In this document: positions 34,942-42,779 of the stretch, in pieces
How positions within the stretch are numbered: position 1 is the first letter of the stretch
Layout: every line of letters starts with the position of its first letter
Assembly: GCF_003474385.1 (NCBI RefSeq)
Contig: NZ_QUCY01000006.1
Location: forward strand, 38,096-102,095
Reading direction: 5' to 3'
DNA: 64,000 nt
Source: Senegalimassilia sp003474385
GTDB lineage: Bacteria > Actinomycetota > Coriobacteriia > Coriobacteriales > Eggerthellaceae
Position numbers and translations under genes: made by a program
Notes under the pieces: generated by a model
Databases searched by the model: none
The model's input: the letters and a program-made list of their open reading frames with translations, nothing else
What the model was told of the DNA's origin: nothing

Positions 34942-35892
34942 CTATTGCTTCAAATTGAGGTCCATGGAAATGAGCTTGTCCTTCACTTCCTCAATGGACT
35001 TCGCACCAAAGTTCCTGATGTTCAGCAGGTCGTTCTCGGAGAACTCGACCAGCTGGCGCACCGAATGGATGCCGGCACGCTTCAGGCAGTTGTACGAGCG
35101 GACGGACAGGTCCAGATCCTCGATCTGCTTGTCCAGCTCGGCGTTCGACTCCTGACCCTCCGGAGCGAAGATGGACGGCACTTCGCCCTCTTCCTCTTCG
35201 GGGGTGCTGGTCAGGCTGAGGAACGCGCCCATGTACTGGTTGATGATGTTGGCAGCACGGGTGACCGCATCGATAGGCTCGATGGAGCCGTCCGTCTCAA
35301 CCTCCAAAACCAACTTATCGTAGTCGGTACGCTGGCCCACGCGGGTGTCGGTCACGTTCATCGTGCAACGGCGAACCGGGGAGAACAGCGAGTCGACATG
35401 GATGACGCCGATAGGATCCTCCGTGCGCTTGTTGCGCTCGGCGGAAACGTAACCGCGGCCCACACCGATGCGCACCGTCATGTCAAGCTGGCCGCCGTCG
35501 GCAACCGTGGCGATGACATGCTCGGGGTTGATCAGCGTGAACTCGGTGGGAACCTGCAGGTCCGCACCGGTCACAACGCAGGGACCCTCGGCAGAAACAT
35601 GAGCCGTGGCCTCTTCCACGTCGTCATTGAGAGCCGAGAAGACCAGGCCCTTGACGTTCAGGACGATATCGGTGATATCCTCGATAACGCCTTCGGCCGT
35701 GGTGAACTCGTGCTGCACACCGTCGATTTGGATGGCCGTCGCCTTGGCGCCGTCGAGAGACGACAGCAGAACGCGACGCATGCTGTTACCCAGCGTATAG
35801 CCGTAGCCACGCTCCAGCGGTTCCACGATGAAACGCGCAACAGTATCGTTGACTTCTTCCGTTGTTACCGTCGGCCTCATGAACTCTGTCAT
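34942..35892 (-). CDS. rpoA: RNA polymerase alpha subunit
   Basis: Core RNA polymerase subunit that nucleates assembly and, through its C-terminal domain, contacts promoters and activators. The 316-residue protein has the N-terminal dimerisation segment FIVEPLERGYGYTLGNSMRRVLLSSL, the insert domain, and the C-terminal domain with LDLSVRSYNCLKRAGIHSV and LLNIRNFGAKSIEEVKDKL. It is flanked by rpsD and rplQ, as in most bacteria. Confidence 0.98.
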   Translation of the reverse strand: MTEFMRPTVTTEEVNDTVARFIVEPLERGYGYTLGNSMRRVLLSSLDGAKATAIQIDGVQHEFTTAEGVIEDITDIVLNVKGLVFSALNDDVEEATAHVSAEGPCVVTGADLQVPTEFTLINPEHVIATVADGGQLDMTVRIGVGRGYVSAERNKRTEDPIGVIHVDSLFSPVRRCTMNVTDTRVGQRTDYDKLVLEVETDGSIEPIDAVTRAANIINQYMGAFLSLTSTPEEEEGEVPSIFAPEGQESNAELDKQIEDLDLSVRSYNCLKRAGIHSVRQLVEFSENDLLNIRNFGAKSIEEVKDKLISMDLNLKQ

Positions 35893-35919
35893 GTTGGGTA
35901 AGCCTCCTTACTAGCGCGA

Positions 35920-36516
35920 TTACTTGGAGTAGAGCTCGACGATGAGCTGTTCGCGGATGTCGAGATCGATCTGATCGCGGGTCGGAAGAGCCAGAACGCT
36001 GCCCTGCAGCTTCTCGATGTCAACCTCAAGCCAAGCCGGAACCTGGAAGCGGGCGTTGGAAACCAGAGCGCTCTTGATGACCAGCAGTTCCTTGGACTTG
36101 TCGGCAACGGCGATCTTGTCGCCGGCCTTGACGCGGTAGGACGGGATGTCCACGCGGCGGCCGTTGACGGTGATGTGACCGTGGGTCACGATCTGACGAG
36201 CTTCCTTACGGGTGCGGGCAAAGCCCAGACGGAAGATCACGCTGTCCAGACGGGACTCCAGGATGATCATGAGGTTGTCACCCGTGATGCCCGGCATGGA
36301 CTTGGCCTTGTTGAAGTAGCCATGGAACTGCTTCTCCAGCACGCCGTAGATGAACTTGACCTTCTGCTTCTCGCGAAGCTGCATCGCGTACTCGGATTCC
36401 TTACGACGACGCTTGGGCTCGCGCTTGGAAGTCTTGGAGCTGCTGTAACCCAGCACGACGGGATCCAGGCCCAGCTGGCGGCAGCGCTTAAGAACCGGAG
36501 TTCTATTGATAGCCAT
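35920..36516 (-). CDS. rpsD: 30S ribosomal protein S4
   Basis: Primary 16S rRNA-binding protein of 198 residues. Features: RRRKESEYAMQLREKQKVKFIYGVLEKQF, and the S4 RNA-binding domain SRLDSVIFRLGFARTRKEARQ-IVTHGHITVNGRRVDIPSY. The N-terminus has one Cys instead of the four-Cys zinc motif, so this is the zinc-free (C-minus) form. It lies between rpsK and rpoA in the alpha operon. Confidence 0.98.
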   Translation of the reverse strand: MAINRTPVLKRCRQLGLDPVVLGYSSSKTSKREPKRRRKESEYAMQLREKQKVKFIYGVLEKQFHGYFNKAKSMPGITGDNLMIILESRLDSVIFRLGFARTRKEARQIVTHGHITVNGRRVDIPSYRVKAGDKIAVADKSKELLVIKSALVSNARFQVPAWLEVDIEKLQGSVLALPTRDQIDLDIREQLIVELYSK

Positions 36517-36535
36517 AGTAAATAGATCCTTTCAG

Positions 36536-36934
36536 TTACACGCGACGACGCTTCTTGGGGCGGCAGCCGTTGTGCGGAATGGGGGTGCAGTCCTGAATGC
36601 TAGCGACTTCCAGACCTGTAGCCTGCAGCGAACGGATAGCCGTCTCGCGACCAGAGCCGGGGCCCTTCACGTACACGGCGACCTTCTTCAGGCCGTGCTC
36701 CATAGCCGTCTTGGCAGCAGCCTCAGCAGCCATCTGCGCGGCAAACGGCGTGGACTTACGGGAGCCCTTGAAGCCGACGGTACCGGCGGACTGCCAAGAG
36801 ATCACGTTGCCCTGAGGATCGGTGATGCTGACGATGGTGTTGTTGAACGTAGACTTGATATGCGCAGCGCCAACGGCAATGTTCTTGCGCTCGGAGCGCT
36901 TGATGCGCGTGCGCACGTTTTTCTTAGTTGCCAC
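36536..36934 (-). CDS. rpsK: 30S ribosomal protein S11
   Basis: Platform protein of the small subunit, 132 residues. Recognised by AHIKSTFNNTIVSITDPQGNVISW, GFKGSRKSTPFAAQMAAE, VAVYVKGPGSGRETAIRSL and the basic end CTPIPHNGCRPKKRRRV. Normal position between rpsM and rpsD. Confidence 0.98.
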   Translation of the reverse strand: MATKKNVRTRIKRSERKNIAVGAAHIKSTFNNTIVSITDPQGNVISWQSAGTVGFKGSRKSTPFAAQMAAEAAAKTAMEHGLKKVAVYVKGPGSGRETAIRSLQATGLEVASIQDCTPIPHNGCRPKKRRRV

Positions 36935-36950
36935 TTCTTAGCTCCCTTAC

Positions 36951-37319
36951 TTACTTCTTCTTGCCGCCGATTTGCTTGCGGGGACCCTTGCGGGTACGGG
37001 CATTCGTGTGGGTGCGCTGACCGCGAACGGGCAGGCCCTTGCGATGACGCAGGCCACGGTAGCAGCCGATTTCCATAAGGCGCTTGATGTTCTGAGACAC
37101 CTCGCGGTGCAGGTCGCCCTCCACCTTGATGTTGTTCTGGATGTAGTCACGCAGCTTGACGAGATCCTCTTCGGTGAGGTCGTTCGTGCGCGTGTCCGGA
37201 TTGATGCCCGTCTCAGCCAAGATCTTCTTGGACGTGGTCAGGCCAATGCCGTAGATGTAGGTCAAGCCGACTTCAATGCGCTTGTCGCGAGGAAGGTCGA
37301 CACCAACAAGACGTGCCAT
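36951..37319 (-). CDS. rpsM: 30S ribosomal protein S13
   Basis: Head protein of the small subunit that contacts the P-site tRNA, 122 residues. Recognised by MARLVGVDLPRDKRIEVGLTYIYGIG, CYRGLRHRKGLPVRGQRTHTNARTRKG and the basic C-terminus. It follows rpmJ by 21 bases. Confidence 0.98.
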   Translation of the reverse strand: MARLVGVDLPRDKRIEVGLTYIYGIGLTTSKKILAETGINPDTRTNDLTEEDLVKLRDYIQNNIKVEGDLHREVSQNIKRLMEIGCYRGLRHRKGLPVRGQRTHTNARTRKGPRKQIGGKKK

Positions 37320-37340
37320 AGGTTTATCTCCTCTTTCTTC

Positions 37341-37454
37341 CTAGCCTTGACGCTGCTTATGACGGGGGTTCTCGCAGATAACGAGGACCTTGCCATGGCG
37401 TCGAATGATCTTGCACTTGTCGCACATTTTCTTGACCGAAGGACGTACCTTCAT
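37341..37454 (-). CDS. rpmJ: 50S ribosomal protein L36
   Basis: A 37-residue zinc-binding ribosomal protein, complete. It reads MKVRPSVKKMCDKCKIIRRH followed by GKVLVICENPRHKQRQG, with the C-x2-C...C...H zinc ligands of the C-plus L36 form. It lies in the standard gap between infA and rpsM, after an AGGAAAT ribosome site. Confidence 0.97.
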   Translation of the reverse strand: MKVRPSVKKMCDKCKIIRRHGKVLVICENPRHKQRQG

Positions 37455-37554
37455 TTCAATTTCCTTTCGGTTAATGCGGTCCTATATGTACACACCCAGC
37501 CGCAGGTGATTATTCTCGGGGACACTGGCGCGCCGGCTTGCGCGCGGGCTGAGA

Positions 37555-37773
37555 CTACTTGAAACGGTACGTGATGCGCCCGCGGTTCAAGTCGTAGACG
37601 GACAGTTCGACCGTCACCTTGTCGCCGGGCAAGATCTTGATGTAATGCATACGCATCTTGCCGGAAATGTGGGCCAGGATTTGGTGGCCGTTTTCCAGCT
37701 CCACCTTGAACATGGCGTTCGGCAGGGCTTCGAGAACCTTACCACCCAGTTCGATAACATCTTGCTTGGTCAA
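37555..37773 (-). CDS. infA: translation initiation factor IF-1 (TTG start)
   Basis: A 72-residue S1/OB-fold protein that binds the ribosomal A site during initiation. Sequence landmarks: IELGGKVLEALPNAMFKVELENG, GKMRMHYIKILPGDKV, LSVYDLNRGRITYRFK. The start codon is TTG, preceded by GAAGGAGC; no ATG gives the conserved N-terminus. It heads infA-rpmJ-rpsM-rpsK-rpsD-rpoA-rplQ. The 100-base gap to rpmJ contains a GC-rich hairpin at about 37530-37550. Confidence 0.97.
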   Translation of the reverse strand: MTKQDVIELGGKVLEALPNAMFKVELENGHQILAHISGKMRMHYIKILPGDKVTVELSVYDLNRGRITYRFK

Positions 37774-37817
37774 CGGTGCTCCTTCAAACTAATCTCGTCT
37801 TTTCGCAGCAATCCGGA

Positions 37818-37826
37818 ATGATACCA
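37818..37826 (-). promoter_or_regulatory. extended -10 promoter candidate for the infA-rplQ operon
   Basis: Minus-strand TGGTATCAT about 45 bases before infA; identical 9-mer ahead of eno. No strong -35. Confidence 0.42.
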
Positions 37827-38115
37827 AACTTATTGAGTTGTGTAGGGAAAATACATAAAGCGCACAAGACCAGAGGAGCTCGTGGCTTTTCGATACCTGC
37901 ATGTCAGGCGTGCGGTCTAGATGCCGCGCAGCCTTCGCCGCTGAGATTGGGCGAGGCCGCCAGGTATTCGCGCATTGCGCAGCCGCCTTGTCGGCTTAAC
38001 GCGTGAGAATGATTGAGATGAGATTCGCGTTCAGATTCTTGCAACTATACCCTTTTACCGCGATGCGTCAAGGGCATTGCAAAAGAAATCATGCGTTCCG
38101 ACTTTTCTCGGGCAA

Positions 38116-38138
38116 TAAAAAACCTCCCGATCGGGAGG
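38116..38138 (-). terminator. intrinsic terminator of the tRNA operon
   Basis: Stem CCTCCCGATCGGGAGG (self-complementary, 38123-38138) followed on the minus strand by TTTTTTAT, 14 bases after tRNA-Gln. Confidence 0.9.
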
Positions 38139-38151
38139 CTGAAACGTTAAA

Positions 38152-38225
38152 TGGCTGGGCCACTAGGATTCGAACCTAGGTAGCTGGTACCAAAAACCAG
38201 AGTCCTGCCGTTGGACGATGGCCCA
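38152..38225 (-). tRNA. tRNA-Gln (anticodon TTG)
   Basis: 74 bases including encoded CCA. Acceptor stem TGGGCCA / TGGCCCA, anticodon stem CTGGT / ACCAG with loop TTTTGGT giving anticodon TTG, and T arm CTAGGTTCGAATCCTAG. The U1-A72 pair is typical of tRNA-Gln. Confidence 0.95.
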
Positions 38226-38262
38226 GTGCATTCAAACCGCCATGGCGGCCCTGCGCAAAAAG

Positions 38263-38338
38263 TGGTGGGCCCTGTGGGGATCGAACCCACGACCTTGGGA
38301 TTAAAAGTCCCCTGCTCTACCGACTGAGCTAAAGGCCC
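38263..38338 (-). tRNA. tRNA-Lys (anticodon TTT)
   Basis: 76 bases including encoded CCA. Acceptor GGGCCTT / AGGGCCC, D arm TAGCTCAGTCGGTAGAGCA, anticodon stem GGGGA / TCCCA (one mismatch) with loop CTTTTAA, and T arm GTGGGTTCGATCCCCAC. It is the first gene of a two-tRNA transcript. Confidence 0.96.
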
Positions 38339-38361
38339 ACTTCGCATATGCGCGGCTTTTC

Positions 38362-38390
38362 ATTCTACCGGTGCCCTGCCAAACGGTCAA
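38362..38390 (-). promoter_or_regulatory. sigma70-type promoter of the tRNA-Lys/tRNA-Gln operon
   Basis: Minus-strand TTGACC (38385-38390), exact 17-base spacer, TAGAAT (38362-38367). The start is predicted about 17 bases before tRNA-Lys. It is the clearest promoter in the window. Confidence 0.85.
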
Positions 38391-38480
38391 CGGGAAAATG
38401 GTGAATTCATCTTGCCGCCGCATTTGCAACCTCCGAGCCTTACAATTCGTTGCAACGCTATCTTTCGCGAAGGACGCACC

Positions 38481-39401
38481 ATGACGCTTCAACAGCTTCG
38501 TTACCTTATCGCCATTGCCGAATACGGGTCGATCAACGCCGCCGCTCAGAACCTTTACGCGTCGCAGTCGAACCTGTCCACGGCCATCAAGGAGCTTGAG
38601 CAGGAGCTCGGCATCTCCATCTTCACGCGCAGCAACCGCGGCGTGACGCTGACCAACGACGGCACCGAGCTGCTCGGCTACGCACGCCAGGTCATCGAGC
38701 AGGCGAATATGCTGGAATCGCGCTACGCCAATAAGGAAAAGCCCCAGGCGCGCCTGGCGGTATCCACCCAGCATTACGCCTTCAGCGTGGAGGCCTTCGT
38801 GAACGTGGTCGAGCAATGCGAGGGCGATTTCTTCGATTTCATCCTTCGGGAAACCACCACCGCCGAGATCATCGACGACGTGCGATCGTTTCGCAGCGAA
38901 GTGGGCATTCTGTATCTAGATGCCTTCAACCAACGCGTCATGCAGAAGGCCTTCGATGACGCCGATGTGTCGTTCTACCCGCTGTTCGACGCGGGCGTGC
39001 ATGTTTTCGTGGGCGAGAACCACCCGCTGGCCGGACGCGACATCATCAGGCCCGAGGAGCTGACCGTATGGCCCCGCTACAGCTTCGAGCAAGGAACCGC
39101 GAACTCGTTCTACTACTCCGAGGAGCCGCTCAGCTACGTCGAGCACTCGCGCAACATCCGCATCTCCGACCGCGGCACGCTTTCCAACCTGCTGACCAGC
39201 TACAACGGCTACACGCTTTCCACGGGCGTGCTTTCGAGCGAAATGCATACGGGCATCGTCAGCATCCCGCTTGATACCGACGAGCGCATGACCGTTGGAT
39301 ACATCATGCACAACGAACGCAAGCCCTCCGAGCTTTTGGACCGTTACATCGAGGAGCTGCATCGCATCATCGGGGAGAGCGAAGGCGTGACCGCGCGATA
39401 G
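38481..39401 (+). CDS. LysR-family transcriptional regulator
   Basis: Cytosolic regulator of 306 residues. The N-terminal winged helix is clear: MTLQQLRYLIAIAEYGSINA, AAQNLYASQSNLSTAIKELEQELG and FTRSNRGVTLTNDG. The effector domain (about 90-295) has normal length but no residue pattern that names a ligand. ATG 38481 follows GAAGGA; the frame is open upstream to 38412 without homology. The neighbours are a tRNA operon (divergent) and guaB (convergent), so its target is not evident. Confidence 0.93.
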   Translation: MTLQQLRYLIAIAEYGSINAAAQNLYASQSNLSTAIKELEQELGISIFTRSNRGVTLTNDGTELLGYARQVIEQANMLESRYANKEKPQARLAVSTQHYAFSVEAFVNVVEQCEGDFFDFILRETTTAEIIDDVRSFRSEVGILYLDAFNQRVMQKAFDDADVSFYPLFDAGVHVFVGENHPLAGRDIIRPEELTVWPRYSFEQGTANSFYYSEEPLSYVEHSRNIRISDRGTLSNLLTSYNGYTLSTGVLSSEMHTGIVSIPLDTDERMTVGYIMHNERKPSELLDRYIEELHRIIGESEGVTAR

Positions 39402-39463
39402 CGGCCCATACACGAGCTTCGCCCTGCACAAGAACTGCGTGCGCAAAACGCCACGCAAGCAAA

Positions 39464-39497
39464 AAAGCCTCGCCCGGCACGAACCGGGCGAGGCTTT
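39464..39497. terminator. bidirectional intrinsic terminator between lysR and guaB
   Basis: Perfect 14-bp stem AAAGCCTCGCCCGG / CCGGGCGAGGCTTT with a 6-base loop; A-rich before and T-rich after. Confidence 0.92.
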
Positions 39498-39517
39498 CGT
39501 TTAGTTAACCGACGAGC

Positions 39518-41035
39518 TTAGCGCATGTTGGAGGCGTAAGGAGCCTTGTCCTTGAGCACGACGTCGTGCGCGCCGCCCTCGACGATGGAGGTGGAGCTGA
39601 TGACGGTGAGCTTGGCCTTATCCTGGAACTCGGGGATAGTGAGCGCACCGCAGTTGCACATGGTAGACTTGATCTTCAGCAGCGTGACCGCGATGTTGTC
39701 CTTAAGCGGGCCGGCATACGGCACGTAGGAGTCGACGCCTTCCTCGAACGACAGGCTCTTCTTGCCGCCCAGGTCGTAACGGCCCCAGTTGCGGGCACGG
39801 GCCGAACCCTCGCCCCAGTATTCCTTCATGTAGGTGCCGTTGACCATGACCTTGGCCGACGGAGACTCATCGAAGCGGGCGAAGTAACGGCCCAGCATGA
39901 CGAAGTCGGCGCCCATGGCCAGCGCCAGGGAGATGTGATGGTCGTAGACGATGCCGCCATCGGAGCAGATGGGCACGTAGATGCCGGTCTCCTTGAAGTA
40001 CTCGTCGCGGGCCTTGGCCACCTCGATGGTTGCCGTGGCCTGGCCGCGGCCGATGCCCTTGGTCTCGCGGGTGATGCAGATAGAACCGCCGCCGATGCCG
40101 ATCTTCACGAAGTCGGCGCCAGCCTCTGCCAGGAAGCGGAAGCCCTCGCCGTCGACCACGTTGCCGGCGCCGATCTTCACGGAGTCGCCGTAGTGCTCGC
40201 GCACCCACTCGATGGTCATCTTCTGCCAGTCGGAATAGCCCTCGGAGCTGTCGATGCACAACACGTCGGCGCCCGCCTCGACCAGCGCGGGAACGCGCTC
40301 GGCGTAGTCGCGGGAATTGATGCCCGCGCCCACGATGTAGCGCTTGTGACTGTCCAGCATTTCGTTGGGGTTGGACTTGTGGCTGTCGTAGTCCTTGCGG
40401 AACACCATGTAGACCAGATTGCCCTCGGCATCCACCAGCGGCAGGGAATTCAGCTTGTGGTCCCAGATGATGTCGTTGGCGACCTTGAGGGAGGTGTTCT
40501 CGGAAGCGGTGACCAGCTTCTCGAGCGGGGTCATGAACTCGGAGACCTTCTCCTCGCCGGTCATGCGGGACAGGCGGTAGTCGCGCTCGGTAACGACGCC
40601 GAGCAGCTTGCCGTGAGCAGAGCCGTCGTCGGTGACGGGCATGGTGGAATGACCCGTCTGCTCCTTCAGGGCAACAACCTGGTTAAGCGTCATGTCGGGG
40701 GAAAGGTTGGCGTCGGACTCGACGAAACCGGCCTTGTAGTTCTTCACGCGGGCGACCATGGCGGCTTCCTGCTCGATGGTCTGGTTGCCGTAGATGAAGC
40801 TCAGACCGCCCTCGGTTGCCAGGGCGACGGCCATGTTGTCGTCGGACACGGCGGCCATGATGGCGCTGACCATGGGGATGTTGAGCGAAAGCGGGCACTC
40901 TTCCTGGCCCTTGCGGTACTTGACCAACGGGGTTTTCAGGCTCACCGACGCCGGAACGCACGTAGCAGGCGTATGACCAGGTACCAGAAGATACTCGTTG
41001 AACGTACGTGACGGCTCGTCGTAATAATAAGCCAT
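39518..41035 (-). CDS. guaB: IMP dehydrogenase
   Basis: Cytosolic enzyme oxidising IMP to XMP with NAD, the committed step of GMP synthesis. The 505-residue protein has the TIM barrel interrupted by a CBS pair (about 110-215). The catalytic loop is GIGGGSICITRETKGIGRGQ with Cys320. VCSDGG-like PICSDGGIVYDH and the flap GSARARNWGRYDLGG are present. The C-terminus ends with the cluster MCNCGAL. An N-terminal YYYDEPSRTFNEYLLVPG resembles the longer IMPDH forms. ATG 41035 follows AAGGAGCC. Confidence 0.95.
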   Translation of the reverse strand: MAYYYDEPSRTFNEYLLVPGHTPATCVPASVSLKTPLVKYRKGQEECPLSLNIPMVSAIMAAVSDDNMAVALATEGGLSFIYGNQTIEQEAAMVARVKNYKAGFVESDANLSPDMTLNQVVALKEQTGHSTMPVTDDGSAHGKLLGVVTERDYRLSRMTGEEKVSEFMTPLEKLVTASENTSLKVANDIIWDHKLNSLPLVDAEGNLVYMVFRKDYDSHKSNPNEMLDSHKRYIVGAGINSRDYAERVPALVEAGADVLCIDSSEGYSDWQKMTIEWVREHYGDSVKIGAGNVVDGEGFRFLAEAGADFVKIGIGGGSICITRETKGIGRGQATATIEVAKARDEYFKETGIYVPICSDGGIVYDHHISLALAMGADFVMLGRYFARFDESPSAKVMVNGTYMKEYWGEGSARARNWGRYDLGGKKSLSFEEGVDSYVPYAGPLKDNIAVTLLKIKSTMCNCGALTIPEFQDKAKLTVISSTSIVEGGAHDVVLKDKAPYASNMR

Positions 41036-41175
41036 GGGAGACGGCTCCTTCTCTCGCAACGGGATTTTCGTTGCTAGCCATTATAGTCACGCCGACGGCT
41101 CGATTGCGAGGGCGGGCCGGCAAATAGCGGAGAATGTGGAGAAACGCACGGAGAACAGCGCCTCGGGCAACGAAA

Positions 41176-41201
41176 AGGACCGCCGGTTCCCCAGCGGTCC
41201 T
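41176..41201 (-). terminator. intrinsic terminator of the NSS symporter gene
   Basis: Stem AGGACCGC / GCGGTCCT followed by TTTTCGTT on the minus strand, about 30 bases after the stop codon. Confidence 0.8.
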
Positions 41202-41232
41202 ACCAGGTGCGATATGCGATTTCAAAGCCTTA

Positions 41233-42639
41233 TCAGCCAAGACCCGCCCATTTCGCGATGATGGGGGCATAACCCATGGCGAACACGATGAGCATGCCCA
41301 CGGGAATGACGTAGGTCACGTAGCCGCGCGCCCATCGCGGGAACCTCAGGCCGCTGCCCGTGTCGGCCTCTGCCAGGAAGCCTTCCCAGCCCCAGCCGCT
41401 TTTGCGCGTGCAGAACAGCACCAGCAGCAGGCCGCCCCACGGCAGGATGTTGTTCGACACCAGGAAGTCCTCGATGGCCTGGATGTCGCCGATGCCCGGG
41501 ACCGTGAAGCCCGCCAGCACGTTGAAGCCCAGGACGCACGGCATGCTGAGCACCGCCAGCAGCACGCCGTTGACCAGGCACGCCTTCTTGCGCGGCGTCC
41601 CCCACTGGTCCATGGTGAAGCTCATGATGTTCTCGAACACGGCGATGACCGTGGACAGCGCGGCGAACGTCATGAACACGAAGAACAGCACGGCCCACAG
41701 CTGGCCGAACGGCATCTCGTTGAACACGCTGGGCAGCGTGATGAACACCAGGCCCGGACCCGAACCTGGCTCCACGCCGAACGCGAAGCAGGACGGGAAG
41801 ATGACGAGGCCCGCCATCAGCGCTACGAGCGTATCGAGGCCGGCCACGCGCACCGCCTCGCCCGTGAGCGTGTGGTCCTTGCCGATATAGCTTCCGAAGA
41901 TGGACATGCCGCCCATGCCGACCGAGACGGTGAAGAAGGCCTGACCCATGGCGGCGTACACGGCATCGCCAAAGGTTGCCAGCTGCTCGGCCAGCGTGGC
42001 GCCGGCGAACATCTTGCCGAAATCGGGCATCAGGTAGAAACGCAAGCCCTCGGCCGCGCCCGGCAACGTGACCGCGCGCACGCACAGGGCCACAAGCACT
42101 ACGAACAAGGCCATCATCATGACCTTCGTCACGCGCTCCACGCCCTTCTGCACGCCGGCGCGCGTGACGCCCACGCCCACGCCCACGATGATGAGCATAT
42201 ACACGGCAAGCTGCACCGGATCGGCCAGCATGCCGTTGAAAACGTCTGCCACCTGAGAGCTCTCCAAACCCACGAACTCGCCCGAGGCGCTTTTCACCAC
42301 GAAGGCGAGCATCCAGCCGCCCACAGTGGTGTAGAACATCATGAGCAGGTAGTTGCCGGCAAGCGCCAGCCACTTGAACGCATGCCATTTCGTGCCCGCC
42401 GGCTCAAGCACGTCGTAGCTGCGCGCAATGGAGCGCTGGCTTGCGCGGCCGGCGGCGAACTCCATGATGAGGGCCGGAAGCGCGAAGATGGCCAGGAACA
42501 CCAGGTACATGATCACGAACGCCGCGCCGCCGTACTCGCCCGTGATATAGGGGAATCGCCACACGTTGCCCAGGCCGATGGCGCAACCCGCGCTCACCAG
42601 GATGAACCCAAGTCGGGTTCCGAACTTCTCGCGTTCCAT
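41233..42639 (-). CDS. neurotransmitter:sodium symporter family (NSS/LeuT-like) transporter
   Basis: Sodium-coupled amino-acid transporter in the membrane, 468 residues with about eleven to twelve helices. TM1 is diagnostic: GFILVSAGCAIGLGNVWRFPY, with the unwound substrate/Na site. It is followed by GGAAFVIMYLVFLAIFALPALIMEF and, further on, AMGQAFFTVSVGMGGMSIFGSY for TM6-7. The substrate is not predictable from this. ATG 42639 follows GGAGG. Monocistronic between two terminators. Confidence 0.93.
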   Translation of the reverse strand: MEREKFGTRLGFILVSAGCAIGLGNVWRFPYITGEYGGAAFVIMYLVFLAIFALPALIMEFAAGRASQRSIARSYDVLEPAGTKWHAFKWLALAGNYLLMMFYTTVGGWMLAFVVKSASGEFVGLESSQVADVFNGMLADPVQLAVYMLIIVGVGVGVTRAGVQKGVERVTKVMMMALFVVLVALCVRAVTLPGAAEGLRFYLMPDFGKMFAGATLAEQLATFGDAVYAAMGQAFFTVSVGMGGMSIFGSYIGKDHTLTGEAVRVAGLDTLVALMAGLVIFPSCFAFGVEPGSGPGLVFITLPSVFNEMPFGQLWAVLFFVFMTFAALSTVIAVFENIMSFTMDQWGTPRKKACLVNGVLLAVLSMPCVLGFNVLAGFTVPGIGDIQAIEDFLVSNNILPWGGLLLVLFCTRKSGWGWEGFLAEADTGSGLRFPRWARGYVTYVIPVGMLIVFAMGYAPIIAKWAGLG

Positions 42640-42676
42640 TCGTCCTCCAAACCGCGCGCCGTGGCACGCGTAACGC

Positions 42677-42708
42677 AAAAAACGCCCGGCGTAGCGATAC
42701 GCCGGGCG
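42677..42708 (-). terminator. intrinsic terminator of the ABC-FtsX gene
   Basis: Perfect 11-bp stem CGCCCGGCGTA / TACGCCGGGCG with GCGA-type loop, followed on the minus strand by TTTTTT. Confidence 0.93.
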
Positions 42709-42779
42709 CTCACAATCAACCCTTGCAGTGTAGCGGAAAGCGGAGCCTACCGCCAGAAACGTTACCGAACACGGTCGTC

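Larger units (their letters stand above)
37774..38151. other. intergenic region infA / tRNA operon
   Basis: 378 bases. Apart from the infA promoter at its left and the tRNA terminator at its right (38116-38138), I see no gene or recognisable RNA. Confidence 0.5.

Noticed and set aside
38424..38455. TTGCAAC direct repeat with TACAAT as lysR promoter
   Set aside because: The -35/-10 spacing would be about 11 bases; the repeat could be an autoregulatory site but evidence is thin.
39566..41011. 481-codon plus-strand frame opposite guaB
   Set aside because: Complete overlap with IMP dehydrogenase, which has its catalytic Cys loop intact.
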